From positions 3,234-67,233 of the forward strand of contig CAKQGY010000008.1 in assembly GCA_934234055.1 (NCBI GenBank): a stretch of DNA of 64,000 nucleotides, in the 5' to 3' direction. This document shows positions 8,582-17,712 of the stretch, piece by piece (position 1 is the first letter of the stretch; each line of letters begins with the position of its first letter). The position numbers and the translations under genes were made by a program. The notes under the pieces were generated by a model. The model was not told where the DNA came from and made no database searches. It saw only the letters and a list, made by a program, of their open reading frames with translations. The stretch comes from an uncultured Alphaproteobacteria bacterium (GTDB lineage Bacteria; Pseudomonadota; Alphaproteobacteria; CAAHEQ01; UBA3637).

Positions 8582-8898
8582 TTTTTATCCTTTCGTTTGG
8601 TAATACCTTCTTTGCGTAACCAATAATTTGCATTAAAAATACCGATAATAAAGCCTAAAAAGATCCCGTTCAGAGTCCACGAAATCGTGCCCGATGGAAA
8701 ATGTTTATCGCAATAGGTGCCAATCATCACCCCAAGCAATACCGGAACGGATAATTGCCAGCCATAGACACTTAAAATAGCCGCATTAAAATAAAAAATC
8801 CGATTTTTGCGTTGTTCTAATGTCCTGGCTTTTTTAATCAGGATTCGCGCTGTTTTATTCTGTTCTTTGTTATAATCCGACATGATCTGTATCCCCAT
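8578..8898 (-). CDS. atpQ: N-ATPase accessory protein AtpQ (AtpI-like)
   Basis: A 106-residue protein with a basic N-terminus and two membrane helices (about 48-65 and 76-96), the second ending in NYWLRKEG, typical of the AtpI/AtpZ-type putative Mg2+/Ca2+ transporters. It occupies the AtpQ place in the N-ATPase operon. The frame has two possible ATGs: residue 1, or residue 6 (MSDYNKEQ) at 8883, which is just as plausible. It overlaps the end of atpC. Confidence 0.87.
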   Translation of the reverse strand: MGIQIMSDYNKEQNKTARILIKKARTLEQRKNRIFYFNAAILSVYGWQLSVPVLLGVMIGTYCDKHFPSGTISWTLNGIFLGFIIGIFNANYWLRKEGITKRKDKK

Positions 8899-9280
8899 TT
8901 TTTAAGTTCATAATTCCTTTGGCCAAACTGATTTCTAATTTAGCCATTGTCAGATTTATTTCTTTACGTTCTTCTTCTATCTCTTTGAAATCAATCGCTA
9001 TTTTTTCTTCCAATTTTTTCAGATCATCACCCATAACGGCAATTTTGGTAGAGACAGATACAACCTCTCCTTTTTTGACCAAAACACCTTTGTGACAAGC
9101 AATATACTTTTTCCCGTTTGTCGTGTGATAAGTTAAAATACCGGATTTCAAGGCCGACACCATATCCATATGCCGCGGCAGTAATGTAAAGAAACCATCC
9201 ACAGCCTCAAAATCCACCTGGGTAATGGGGGTATCCAGCACAATATCAATCGGTGAAAATACACGCAGGCGAAAGGTCAT
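8870..9280 (-). CDS. atpC: N-type ATPase F1 epsilon subunit
   Basis: Epsilon joins gamma to the c ring and can restrain ATP hydrolysis. The 136-residue protein keeps both parts: the N-terminal beta sandwich (FRLRVFSPIDIVLDTPIT, then GFFTLLPRHMDMVSALKSG) and a C-terminal helical tail rich in Lys and Glu (about 85-130). Its start overlaps the atpD stop by four bases. It contrasts with the second epsilon at 49949-50239, which lacks the tail. Confidence 0.93.
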   Translation of the reverse strand: MTFRLRVFSPIDIVLDTPITQVDFEAVDGFFTLLPRHMDMVSALKSGILTYHTTNGKKYIACHKGVLVKKGEVVSVSTKIAVMGDDLKKLEEKIAIDFKEIEEERKEINLTMAKLEISLAKGIMNLKNGDTDHVGL

Positions 9281-10683
9281 TTTTGGGCTTGCCTCCGTTT
9301 GGCTTTTTCACGCGCCTCATCAACTGTGCCGATCATATAGAAGTCTTCTTCAGTCAAATCGTTGAATTCACCGGATAAAATTCGTTCACAACCTAAAATA
9401 GTATCATCCAAGTTGACCGATTTCCCGGCCATACCGGTAAATTGCCCTGTGGTAAAAAATGGTTGCGTTAAAAAACGTTCCAGTTTCCGAGCAGTCAAAA
9501 CCGTCTGTTGGTCTTTTTCGGGTAATTCGTCAAATCCGAGCATTGCAATAATATCTTTTAAGTCTTCATACTGTGCCAATGTTTTGCGCACTTCGGTAGC
9601 AACACGATAGTGACGATCCCCGACAATCAATGGCGTCAACATATTAGACCCGGACGCCAAGGGATCCAGCGCCGGATAAAGCCCTTGGGCCGCTCGGGCA
9701 CGCGACAAAACGATTGTGGAAGACAAATGCGCGAATGTATGTGTTGCCGAAGGATCCGTGAAATCATCGGCCGGCACATAAACCGCCTGAATAGAAGTAA
9801 TTGCTCCGTTTTTAGTGCTGGAAATTCGCTCTTCCAGATCGGCAATGTCCGTGCCAAGAGATGGTTGATACCCGACTCGCGATGGAATCTGACCCAACAA
9901 AACGGATACTTCGGAACCGGCCTGAATAAAGCGGAAGATATTATCAATTAGTAAAAGAACATCTTGTTTCTTTTCATCGCGAAAATACTCGGCCATCGCC
10001 AATGCCGACAAAGCCACCCGAAAACGAACACCGGGGGCTTCGTTCATCTGGCCGAAAACCATAACCGTTTTTTTAAGAACACCGGCGTCCTGCATTTCAC
10101 GATACAGTTGTTCTCCCTCCCGCGAGCGCTCACCAATTCCTGCAAAGATACTGACACCCTCATACCGGCCGACCATATTATTGATCATTTCGGTGATTAA
10201 AACCGTTTTACCGACCCCTGCCCCACCGAACAAGCCGGCTTTACCACCGCGTTCCATGGGTGCTAACAAGTCTATAGCTTTAATTCCGCTGACAAAAATC
10301 TCGGAAGATACCTCTAATTCCGAGACGGGAACGGGCTGAGCATGAATGGATTTAACCTCGGGGTTATTCAAAGGTTTTCCCCCGTCAATAGGGTGACCAA
10401 ATACATCAAACATACGGCCCAAAATCGACTTACCGACCGGAACTTCAATCGGGTGATCTGTATCTGTCACTTTCATACCACGCGCCAGTCCTTGGGTTCC
10501 GCCCATGGCCAAAGCCCGGACGGTATGTTCATCACGATAACCTTGAACTTCCAAAATTAACCCCTGATTATCACCTGTTGTTAAAGCATTAAAGATGGCC
10601 GGTAATTTTTTATCAAAACGCACTTCAACAACACTGCCGCTGACAGCGACAATCTTTCCGATATTTTTTGTTTGCTCACTCAT
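9277..10683 (-). CDS. atpD: N-type ATPase F1 beta subunit
   Basis: Catalytic subunit of the N-type F1. The 468-residue protein has Walker A GGAGVGKT at residues 153-160, the GERSREG segment with the catalytic glutamate, and VLLLIDNIFRF as Walker B. The start at 10683 (MSEQTKN) follows AAGGGGTG; an upstream ATG at 10719 would add 12 residues but lacks a site. Beta in first place, upstream of epsilon, is the defining order of N-ATPase operons and differs from the canonical alpha-gamma-beta-epsilon run at 49949-54497. Confidence 0.95.
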   Translation of the reverse strand: MSEQTKNIGKIVAVSGSVVEVRFDKKLPAIFNALTTGDNQGLILEVQGYRDEHTVRALAMGGTQGLARGMKVTDTDHPIEVPVGKSILGRMFDVFGHPIDGGKPLNNPEVKSIHAQPVPVSELEVSSEIFVSGIKAIDLLAPMERGGKAGLFGGAGVGKTVLITEMINNMVGRYEGVSIFAGIGERSREGEQLYREMQDAGVLKKTVMVFGQMNEAPGVRFRVALSALAMAEYFRDEKKQDVLLLIDNIFRFIQAGSEVSVLLGQIPSRVGYQPSLGTDIADLEERISSTKNGAITSIQAVYVPADDFTDPSATHTFAHLSSTIVLSRARAAQGLYPALDPLASGSNMLTPLIVGDRHYRVATEVRKTLAQYEDLKDIIAMLGFDELPEKDQQTVLTARKLERFLTQPFFTTGQFTGMAGKSVNLDDTILGCERILSGEFNDLTEEDFYMIGTVDEAREKAKRRQAQK

Positions 10684-10737
10684 TTTCACCCCTTGATCAA
10701 ACACTACAAGAATCTGCATTTCTCACATACAAAAGAT

Positions 10738-10766
10738 TATTTAACACATCTTCAAAAATTTTTCAA
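10738..10766 (-). promoter_or_regulatory. Candidate promoter of the N-ATPase operon
   Basis: On the minus strand TTGAAA (10761-10766), a 17-base spacer and TAAATA (10738-10743) precede atpD. The 169-base gap also holds the divergent accB promoter. Confidence 0.5.
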
Positions 10767-10790
10767 GATAAAAGTTCAAATTTTTAATGC

Positions 10791-10819
10791 TTGCATTTTT
10801 GATTAAAATGCTGTAAAAA
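10791..10819 (+). promoter_or_regulatory. Candidate promoter of accB-accC
   Basis: TTGCAT (10791-10796), 17 bases, then TAAAAA (10814-10819), followed by AAGGGAG and the accB start. Confidence 0.5.
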
Positions 10820-10852
10820 GAAAAACAGATCATTTTTTTGAAGGGAGTACCT

Positions 10853-11275
10853 ATGGAAAACGAACATAAACAAACTATCATTGAATTATCTGCTTTATTA
10901 AAAGAGCAGAGCTTGTCCGAGATTGAATATGAATCTAACGGATTATATTTGCGTGTTGTCGGAGCGAATGCAACGCAAACGACTCCTATGGTTCAACCGA
11001 TACCGGCTCCGGTCATTCAAGCACCGGCAGAAAAAGAAGAAAAGAATGACATTGTCTCACCAATGGTGGGGGTTGTCTATTTAGCCAAAGATACCGAATC
11101 ACCGGCTTTTGTCCGGGTGGGCGATCAGGTGTCGGTGGGGCAAACTGTCTGTCTGATAGAAGCGATGAAGACCTTTAACCCGATTAAATCGGATAAAGCG
11201 GGGCGTATCACGAAGATCCTGGTTGAAAACGGCAGCCCTGTGGAATACAATCAACCGCTCTTTACGGTGGAATAA
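10853..11275 (+). CDS. accB: Biotin carboxyl carrier protein of acetyl-CoA carboxylase
   Basis: Carries carboxybiotin between AccC and AccAD in malonyl-CoA synthesis. The 140-residue protein has an N-terminal helical part, a Pro/Ala-rich linker (about 45-62) and a C-terminal biotinyl domain with EAMKTFN, so the biotinylated lysine is K106. The residues after the lysine (TFNP) depart slightly from the common MN. AAGGGAG precedes the ATG at 10853. accC follows after 3 bases. Confidence 0.97.
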   Translation: MENEHKQTIIELSALLKEQSLSEIEYESNGLYLRVVGANATQTTPMVQPIPAPVIQAPAEKEEKNDIVSPMVGVVYLAKDTESPAFVRVGDQVSVGQTVCLIEAMKTFNPIKSDKAGRITKILVENGSPVEYNQPLFTVE

Positions 11276-11278
11276 GTC

Positions 11279-12625
11279 ATGTTCGAAAAAGTTTTAATAG
11301 CCAATCGGGGCGAAATTGCATTACGAATTCATCGTGCCTGTCGCGAGATGGGAATTAAAACAGTTGCAGTGCATTCCACGGCTGATGCTGATGCAATGCA
11401 TGTGAAATTGGCTGATGAAGCCGTATGTATCGGTCCGGCGCCCGCCCGTGATTCATACCTGAATAAAGCGGCTATTATTGCGGCTGCTGTGATGACGGGG
11501 GCCGATGCAATACACCCCGGATATGGCTTTTTATCCGAAAATGCCGAGTTTGCCGAAATGGTGCAAGCTCATGGAATTACTTTTATCGGACCAACGCCAG
11601 AAATGATTCGCCTGATGGGTGATAAAGTGCAGGCTCGTGAAGCGGCCGGTCAAGCAGGACTGCCGATTATTCCGGGTTCTCCGGCCCTGAAAACGCCGGC
11701 GGAAGCACTGATTTGGGCAGATAAAATCGGCTATCCCGTGATTTTGAAAGCCTCGGCCGGCGGTGGCGGTAAAGGTATGAAAATAGTTATGCAGCCATCG
11801 GATATGGCTGATGCTTTTGCTTTGGCCAAGAATGAAGCCAAAAACGCATTCGCAAATGACACTGTTTATTTGGAAAAATACTTGCAACACCCGCGCCATA
11901 TTGAGGTTCAGGTCTTGGCAGATCAGTATGGAAATGTTGTGCACTTGGGCGAGCGGGATTGTTCTATTCAGCGCAACAATCAAAAAGTGTTGGAAGAAAC
12001 CCCCTCACCGGCTTTGAATTCGGAACAACGCCGACAACTGGGGACAATTGTGGTCAACGCCATGAAACAATTGGGATATACCAGTACGGGGACAATTGAG
12101 TTTTTATATGAAAACGGGCAATTTTATTTCTTGGAAATGAATACACGCGTTCAGGTGGAACACCCGATTACCGAGGCGGTTACCGGCATTGACATTGTGC
12201 GGGATCAGATTCGAATTGCAGATGGCACGGCATTAGGATATAAGCAAGAGGATATCCGTTTTAACGGCTGTGCCATGGAATGCCGAATTAATGCCGAAGA
12301 TCCGCAAACTTTTATTCCGCGTGCCGGCACCATCGGGCAATGGCATACACCCGGCGGACTGGATGTGCGGGTTGATTCGGAGCTGTATACCGGATACACC
12401 GTGCCACCAAATTATGACAGCTTGGTCGCCAAATTGATTGTGCATGGTCGCACCCGAAATGGTGTTTTAATGCGCTTACGACGAGCTTTGGAAGAATTTG
12501 TTATTGAGGGTATTCCCACAACCATTCCGCTGCACCAACGGATTATCAGCAATCCGGACTTTATTGACGGACAGTATGATATTCATTGGCTGGAAAACTT
12601 TTTATCAACCTCTCAAAAAGGATAA
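11279..12625 (+). CDS. accC: Biotin carboxylase of acetyl-CoA carboxylase
   Basis: ATP-dependent carboxylation of biotin on AccB. The 448 residues match the usual length. The N-terminal domain opens with VLIANRGEIALRIHRACREM; the ATP-grasp part has the glycine-rich loop KASAGGGGKGMK and the EMNTRVQVEHPITE signature; IEGIPTTIPLH near the end is typical. Operon with accB upstream and the FadL-type porin 4 bases downstream. Confidence 0.98.
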   Translation: MFEKVLIANRGEIALRIHRACREMGIKTVAVHSTADADAMHVKLADEAVCIGPAPARDSYLNKAAIIAAAVMTGADAIHPGYGFLSENAEFAEMVQAHGITFIGPTPEMIRLMGDKVQAREAAGQAGLPIIPGSPALKTPAEALIWADKIGYPVILKASAGGGGKGMKIVMQPSDMADAFALAKNEAKNAFANDTVYLEKYLQHPRHIEVQVLADQYGNVVHLGERDCSIQRNNQKVLEETPSPALNSEQRRQLGTIVVNAMKQLGYTSTGTIEFLYENGQFYFLEMNTRVQVEHPITEAVTGIDIVRDQIRIADGTALGYKQEDIRFNGCAMECRINAEDPQTFIPRAGTIGQWHTPGGLDVRVDSELYTGYTVPPNYDSLVAKLIVHGRTRNGVLMRLRRALEEFVIEGIPTTIPLHQRIISNPDFIDGQYDIHWLENFLSTSQKG

Positions 12626-12629
12626 TCTG

Positions 12630-13811
12630 ATGCGAATAGGACAAACATTATTATTGACAACTTGTGTTCTGGGGTTCTCGAATGCCGTTTTGGCCGGCGG
12701 ATATCAACTCAGCGAATATTCCGTCACCAATTTGGGACGTTCATTTGCCGGAGCTGGTGTGGCGGGCGATGACTATTCGGCCATTGCCTTTAACCCGGCC
12801 GGTATGATGTTAAAGGGAACCGGCGCGCAACTCGGCGGTAATTTGGTGGCTATTCGGGCGCATGCCGACAGCCTGGCAGGACAAGGCAAGGGAAAATTAA
12901 AGACAAATGCCATATTACCACATGCTTTTGCTCAAACAAAAGTGGGTGAAAAAGCACGGCTGGGAGCGGGCGTTTATGTGCCGTTTGGATTAGGGACTTA
13001 TTATAAAAAGCATTGGTTTGGTGCCGGAGATGCACTGAACTCTGAAATCAATGCGATTGACATGGCTGTGGCCGCTGCCTATCAATTGACGGATACTCTC
13101 TCTCTCGGAGCCAGTGGTTTTGTGGAGTATGTAGATGCTCGATTGACAAATGAAACGCCTTATGGCACCGAATCGGACCTGAATGCGGACGGTTGGAAGC
13201 CGGGATATACTCTGGGCCTGATGTATGAACCGCAAAAGGATACGCGTTTTGGTGTTACTTATCGCTCTAAGGTTGTTCATAATATCCGAGGACCGCATTA
13301 CCTGAATCTGGGGCCCGTTACACGCACGGGAGATTGCGGGACCAAGTTGGTCTTTCCCGAGCATTTTTTGCTTACAGCCTATCATAAAATCGGGCAGTTC
13401 GGTTTGTCGGCGATGGCGCGCTGGACACGTTGGAGTCGTTTTAGCAAACTGACCATTCGTTCGGAAGCCGTCGGCGGTAATTTACCAACTGTTGATGAAG
13501 ATTGGCGCAATGTGTGGATGGTTGGAACAGGGGTGGATTATTACTATAATCAAAATTGGACATACCGTTTAGGTCTGGCATTTGACCAAGGGGCGGTTAA
13601 ACGCCCGGCAAACCGGACAGCACGTGTGCCGGATTCCAACCGATGGATTGCTTCGGTCGGTATGGGATATCAAACCGGAAACTGGCAGTTTGATTTAGGT
13701 TATGCGCACCTGTTTTGGAAGCATTCCATCACCGCACATAATCCTGCCAATACAGCCAAAAACACTGTCAGCACGAATTTATTGGGAGCCTCCATTCAAT
13801 ACAATTTCTAA
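12630..13811 (+). CDS. FadL family outer-membrane transporter
   Basis: Beta-barrel for hydrophobic substrates such as long-chain fatty acids. The 393-residue precursor has a signal peptide (residues 1-21, ending VLAGG), then the FadL N-terminal hatch pattern: GGYQLSEYSVTNLGRSFAG followed by AFNPAGMM. It ends in phenylalanine, as outer-membrane barrels do. ATG at 12630 is preceded by AAAGGA and lies 4 bases after accC, so uptake of exogenous fatty acids and synthesis of malonyl-CoA may share a transcript. Substrate is inferred only from family. Confidence 0.9.
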   Translation: MRIGQTLLLTTCVLGFSNAVLAGGYQLSEYSVTNLGRSFAGAGVAGDDYSAIAFNPAGMMLKGTGAQLGGNLVAIRAHADSLAGQGKGKLKTNAILPHAFAQTKVGEKARLGAGVYVPFGLGTYYKKHWFGAGDALNSEINAIDMAVAAAYQLTDTLSLGASGFVEYVDARLTNETPYGTESDLNADGWKPGYTLGLMYEPQKDTRFGVTYRSKVVHNIRGPHYLNLGPVTRTGDCGTKLVFPEHFLLTAYHKIGQFGLSAMARWTRWSRFSKLTIRSEAVGGNLPTVDEDWRNVWMVGTGVDYYYNQNWTYRLGLAFDQGAVKRPANRTARVPDSNRWIASVGMGYQTGNWQFDLGYAHLFWKHSITAHNPANTAKNTVSTNLLGASIQYNF

Positions 13812-13824
13812 AACATCTTATAAA

Positions 13825-14607
13825 ATGTTGGGTGCTATTGCCGGCGATGTTATCGGATCATGTTATGAATTTCATAACATCAAGCACAAGCGTTTTCCGC
13901 TATTTTCAAAGCGTTCGTGCTTTACAGATGATACGATTCTGACCTGTGCAACCGCCGATTGGCTGATTTCGGGAGGGGAACCGGCCGATTTTTTAAGAAA
14001 ATGGGGACTGAAATATCAAAACAGGACTTATGAAAACGGATCTGTTGCGGCATTCGGTAAAGGCTTTTTCGAATGGTTAAAAACAGAAAAACAAGGAATG
14101 TCTCGTATGAACGGGTGCGTTATGCGATTAAGCCCCATTCCGTTATTGGTGGCTTCACCGGCCTTGGGACAAAGGTTGGGGCAAGCATTGACTTTGACAA
14201 CGCACAACCACCCTGAAAGTATCAAAGCCGTGCAGGCATATTTGGAAACGGCTTATTTACTGAAAGCACAGATCCCTGTCCCATTAATAAAAAATAAAAT
14301 AACGCTTAAATATCATTATGATTTGGGACGGCCGATTCCCCAGATTCGCAAGACCTATAATAAGTTTTACTGCTCGTGCGAACATTCAGTGCCCGAAGCA
14401 ATTATATGCGCTTTGGACGGGCACTCTTTTACAGATTGTATCCGCAATGCCATCTCACTGGGCGGGGATAGTGATACGCTTGCCACTATGGCCGGTGGCT
14501 TGGCCGAAATCCGATTCGGAGTTCCACGTTTGATACAGAAAGAAACCTTGTCCAGGCTTGATAATGATATCCTGAAATTACTAAATAAGGTCCGGGAAAG
14601 AGCCTAA
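13825..14607 (+). CDS. ADP-ribosylglycohydrolase (DraG) family protein
   Basis: Members remove ADP-ribose from protein or nucleic-acid targets using two magnesium ions. The 260-residue protein has the two metal-binding signatures: FTDDT near residue 33 and GGDSDT near residue 214. A GDVIGS motif lies near the N-terminus. No nitrogenase or other known target gene is near, so the target is unknown. The start is the first ATG after the porin gene, with no strong ribosome binding site; translation may be coupled. Its end overlaps the convergent metallo-hydrolase by 4 bases. Confidence 0.88.
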   Translation: MLGAIAGDVIGSCYEFHNIKHKRFPLFSKRSCFTDDTILTCATADWLISGGEPADFLRKWGLKYQNRTYENGSVAAFGKGFFEWLKTEKQGMSRMNGCVMRLSPIPLLVASPALGQRLGQALTLTTHNHPESIKAVQAYLETAYLLKAQIPVPLIKNKITLKYHYDLGRPIPQIRKTYNKFYCSCEHSVPEAIICALDGHSFTDCIRNAISLGGDSDTLATMAGGLAEIRFGVPRLIQKETLSRLDNDILKLLNKVRERA

Positions 14608-15362
14608 ATATCCAACTCCATACCGTCATAGGCGGGACGAATATGATGTGGCAAATACGCACACAGTGAGGCATAATCCATTCGTGTGCCCATATGTGTA
14701 AAATAGGCTTGTTCTGGCCGCACACGGTCAATCCATTCCAGAGCACGCTCGGTATTCAAATGCTTGTCATTCGGTAATGAAGTGACGACGCCTAAAATCC
14801 AAACTTTTATACCCTGCAAAGCTTGAAAACCGGCCTCCTCCATTTCAAACACATCTGTGGAATACGCTATATCACCGATTCGATAGCCCAAGGATGCCCC
14901 CTTGCCGTGCTTTTGGGGAATGGGTAAAATATTTATCCCGTTGATTTCAAACGGAATATATGGATGGATGGTATGAATATCGAACACATTATGTCCCTGA
15001 TTATTCGAATTAAACATATAATCCAAAATGTTCTTGAAGTGCGGTACATCATTTTCGGACAAATACACCGGCAAACGTTCGTTATTTTCACCCAATGCCG
15101 AACGCAAGTCATCGGCTCCACCCATATGATCATAATGGTTATGCGTATACAAAACAGCATCTAATTTCGGATGGCCGGCATTAAGGAGCTGTAAGCGAAC
15201 CTCGGGTCCCGAATCAATCAGAATATTTGTGTTGTTTTCTTGAATTAATAGCGAACTTCGCAAGCGGAAATTCTTGGGGTTCATCGGGTCGCACAATCCA
15301 AATCCGCGATTGAGTGACGGCACACCGAATGAAGGACCACACCCCAGTATTTTAATTTTCAT
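14604..15362 (-). CDS. Metallo-beta-lactamase fold hydrolase, PhnP-like
   Basis: A 252-residue metal-dependent hydrolase. The HxHxDH motif is THNHYDHMGG, and a later YSTDVFEM segment and THMG near the end supply further metal ligands. The opening ILGCGPSFGVPSLNRG resembles the PhnP and tRNase Z-like group, whose members split cyclic phosphodiesters. The gene overlaps tatD by 11 bases in a run tmk-holB-tatD-MBL that is common in alphaproteobacteria. The substrate is not known. Confidence 0.88.
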   Translation of the reverse strand: MKIKILGCGPSFGVPSLNRGFGLCDPMNPKNFRLRSSLLIQENNTNILIDSGPEVRLQLLNAGHPKLDAVLYTHNHYDHMGGADDLRSALGENNERLPVYLSENDVPHFKNILDYMFNSNNQGHNVFDIHTIHPYIPFEINGINILPIPQKHGKGASLGYRIGDIAYSTDVFEMEEAGFQALQGIKVWILGVVTSLPNDKHLNTERALEWIDRVRPEQAYFTHMGTRMDYASLCAYLPHHIRPAYDGMELDI

Positions 15363-16134
15363 TCTTTGCTTCCTTTATATGAAATAACTTGTTGAAATTA
15401 CGTGTTGTTTCTAAATCTATTGTTGTAATATTTGTGTCTTTAATCTCGGCCAATTTTTCGGCTGTTTTAAGCACAAAAGCAGGCTGATTTTCCTGACCGC
15501 GATATGGCACCGGAGCCATATAGGGAGCATCTGTTTCCACTAACAACCTGTCCAACGGTATTGATCGAACAACGGCACGAATAGAATCCGCATTTTTGAA
15601 TGTAATGACGCCCGAAACCGAAATATAAAACCCAATTTCCAAAGCTTTGTCAGCCAATTTCTGACTGCCCGTAAAACAATGAATAACACCGGAATGGGTT
15701 AAAAGGCCACCCCTGTATGCTGAATCCAAAATAGCAATCATATCTTCATCAGCTTCACGAGCATGAATAATCACCGGTTTATTCAATTCCCGGGCCCATT
15801 CCAATTGTTGCTCGAAAATGCGGCGCTGGATATGCTTATCCTGTTCGTGATAATGATATTCTAACCCGATCTCCCCGACCGCGACAATCTTTTTATGTGA
15901 TTGAATTAAATCAAAAAATTCTTGTTTTGAAATAAATTTATCCGCGTATTCGGGATAAATTCCAAACGCCCCATAAACCTGCGGATAAGTATCCAAAATA
16001 GAGAGCAATCCCGCATAATCAGCCGGTTCGCAGGCGACTGTCAGCATTTTTTGGATACCGGCTGCACCGGCCTGTGCAACAACCTGCTCTGTTGGTTGAT
16101 TCTGAAACCCCAGATGGCAATGACTGTCTATCAT
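15352..16134 (-). CDS. tatD: TatD family metal-dependent deoxyribonuclease
   Basis: The 260-residue amidohydrolase-fold protein opens with MIDSHCHL (the HxH metal site), has GEIGLEYHY (E), PVIIHAREA (H), GVIHCFTG (H) and LLVETDAPYM (D). This makes a full active site. Family members act on 3' ends of DNA or RNA or on D-aminoacyl-tRNA. It lies between holB and the metallo-hydrolase with overlapping ends. In many alphaproteobacteria metG sits between holB and tatD; it is absent here. Confidence 0.93.
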   Translation of the reverse strand: MIDSHCHLGFQNQPTEQVVAQAGAAGIQKMLTVACEPADYAGLLSILDTYPQVYGAFGIYPEYADKFISKQEFFDLIQSHKKIVAVGEIGLEYHYHEQDKHIQRRIFEQQLEWARELNKPVIIHAREADEDMIAILDSAYRGGLLTHSGVIHCFTGSQKLADKALEIGFYISVSGVITFKNADSIRAVVRSIPLDRLLVETDAPYMAPVPYRGQENQPAFVLKTAEKLAEIKDTNITTIDLETTRNFNKLFHIKEAKNEN

Positions 16135-17075
16135 CTTAAAACCTCAGAAATGCGAAAGAAGATTGTCTGTAAAGCGTTTTTTTTGTCCAGATAAATTCGA
16201 TCTGTATCTTCAAATAACGCAATGATTTCATTATATAAATCAATAAAGTCTTCAGCTAAAATCGGAGCCGTGATTGCTTGCCTGCGGGCTTGATCGGCAA
16301 CCCAATTCAAAATTAGAGTTTGCACCATAGAAAAAATTTTCGGATCAGCCGTCGCCGTATCCACAAAACTTTTCATATCGGCCACCGGCAAATCCGGCTG
16401 GCACAGGTGTAACATCTGATGATAAAGTTTAACGCCATTATAACGGCACATATCTTGCGCAAAGCCCAAGGAATGGTTTGATAAAGAAATAATCAAATCA
16501 ATATCGGAAACATCGGGATATTCTTTTTGGATTTTTTCTTTTAACACTGTATCTGATAAAGGTGGCAATTTTATTTGCCGACAACGTGATTTTATGGTTG
16601 CCGGAAAACGTCCCAAATTCTGGCATAATAGAAAAATAACGCTGTTTTCAGGCGGTTCCTCCAATTCTTTCAAAAGGGCATTTGATGCGTTCTCGTTCAT
16701 ACGATCTGCCGGTGAAATAACCAAAATCTTGAATTGATCCGGGGCCCCTTTCATAGACAAGAATTGTATTCCCTCGCGAATATCAGGAACGGTAATTTCA
16801 CGCTTGCGCGCGTAATCCATATTCAAATCCACGGCTTTCCCGGCCAAAATATTTTTTTGAATATCCTTTTTGGCTTCATCGGTCAGTCCGAATTCTAACC
16901 ATTTAATGTCCGGATGAAAAGCTGTCAAAGCATTAATGTTTTGATTTAACAAAAGAGAACAACACTCTAATATAAAATGTTTTTTTTCAACATCGCTTCC
17001 GCCGATTATCAACCATGATCCGGCCACTTTTCCCTGCTGATAGGCTTGACGGATTTGATCAATCGGTAGAATCAT
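16131..17075 (-). CDS. holB: DNA polymerase III delta' subunit
   Basis: Clamp-loader subunit. The 314-residue protein has the clamp-loader AAA+ fold with RMNENASNALLKELEEPPEN, the sensor helix typical of HolB and DnaX, and TIKSRCRQIKLPPLS. The Walker A is degraded (GGSDVEKKH), as is common for delta', which does not bind ATP. It overlaps tmk by 17 bases. Confidence 0.92.
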   Translation of the reverse strand: MILPIDQIRQAYQQGKVAGSWLIIGGSDVEKKHFILECCSLLLNQNINALTAFHPDIKWLEFGLTDEAKKDIQKNILAGKAVDLNMDYARKREITVPDIREGIQFLSMKGAPDQFKILVISPADRMNENASNALLKELEEPPENSVIFLLCQNLGRFPATIKSRCRQIKLPPLSDTVLKEKIQKEYPDVSDIDLIISLSNHSLGFAQDMCRYNGVKLYHQMLHLCQPDLPVADMKSFVDTATADPKIFSMVQTLILNWVADQARRQAITAPILAEDFIDLYNEIIALFEDTDRIYLDKKNALQTIFFRISEVLR

Positions 17076-17712
17076 TTTTCAACCTTTCTAAAACGGTTTT
17101 AACAATTTGATGATGTATTTCTTCAACATTACCGGTCGCATCAATAACGACATAGCGTTTTTTGTCCGTCTGTGCCAATTCCAAAAAACCTGTGCGCAAG
17201 TTTTTGTGAAAAGAAAGATCCATATTTTCAAACCGTTTTTCGGTGTTTCCGGCCCGATCACAGCTCCGCTTTAGGCCTATTAACGGATCAATATCAAAAA
17301 TAAAAGTCAAATTTGGATAAAAATCACCGGCTATTGTCCGATACAAAGCCATAATAGTATCAATCGTTGCCTGATTTTTGCCATAGCCATATCCTTGATA
17401 CGCCAAAGTGCTGTCCAAAAAACGATCACAGATAACAACTTCATTTTGAGCCAAAGCCGGCCAAATCGTTTGAGACAGATGATTTCTGCGTGCAGCCATA
17501 AACAACAGCGTTTCCGTTATTCCGTCCCAACGTGTCGTTGTCCCATTGACCAGTAATTGACGAATTTCTTCGGCCCCTGGGCTACCTCCGGGTTCTCTGG
17601 TCCAGCGACATTGAATTTGCCTTTGGCGCAGAGCCTCCATCAGCAGTTTAGATTGGGTGCTTTTTCCCGATCCTTCACCGCCTTCAAATGTGATAAAGAA
17701 GCCCTGTTTCAT
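17059..17712 (-). CDS. tmk: Thymidylate kinase
   Basis: Phosphorylates dTMP to dTDP. The 217-residue protein has a P-loop FEGGEGSGKST near the N-terminus, the TREPGGSPGAEEIR segment binding dTMP, and DRFLDSTLAYQGYG. The start overlaps the end of the carboxypeptidase gene by 4 bases. Confidence 0.96.
   Translation of the reverse strand: MKQGFFITFEGGEGSGKSTQSKLLMEALRQRQIQCRWTREPGGSPGAEEIRQLLVNGTTTRWDGITETLLFMAARRNHLSQTIWPALAQNEVVICDRFLDSTLAYQGYGYGKNQATIDTIMALYRTIAGDFYPNLTFIFDIDPLIGLKRSCDRAGNTEKRFENMDLSFHKNLRTGFLELAQTDKKRYVVIDATGNVEEIHHQIVKTVLERLKNDSTD

Noticed and set aside
12498..12629. Longer N-terminus for the FadL-type porin
   Set aside because: It would lie inside accC and hide the signal peptide; the ATG at 12630 gives a proper export signal.
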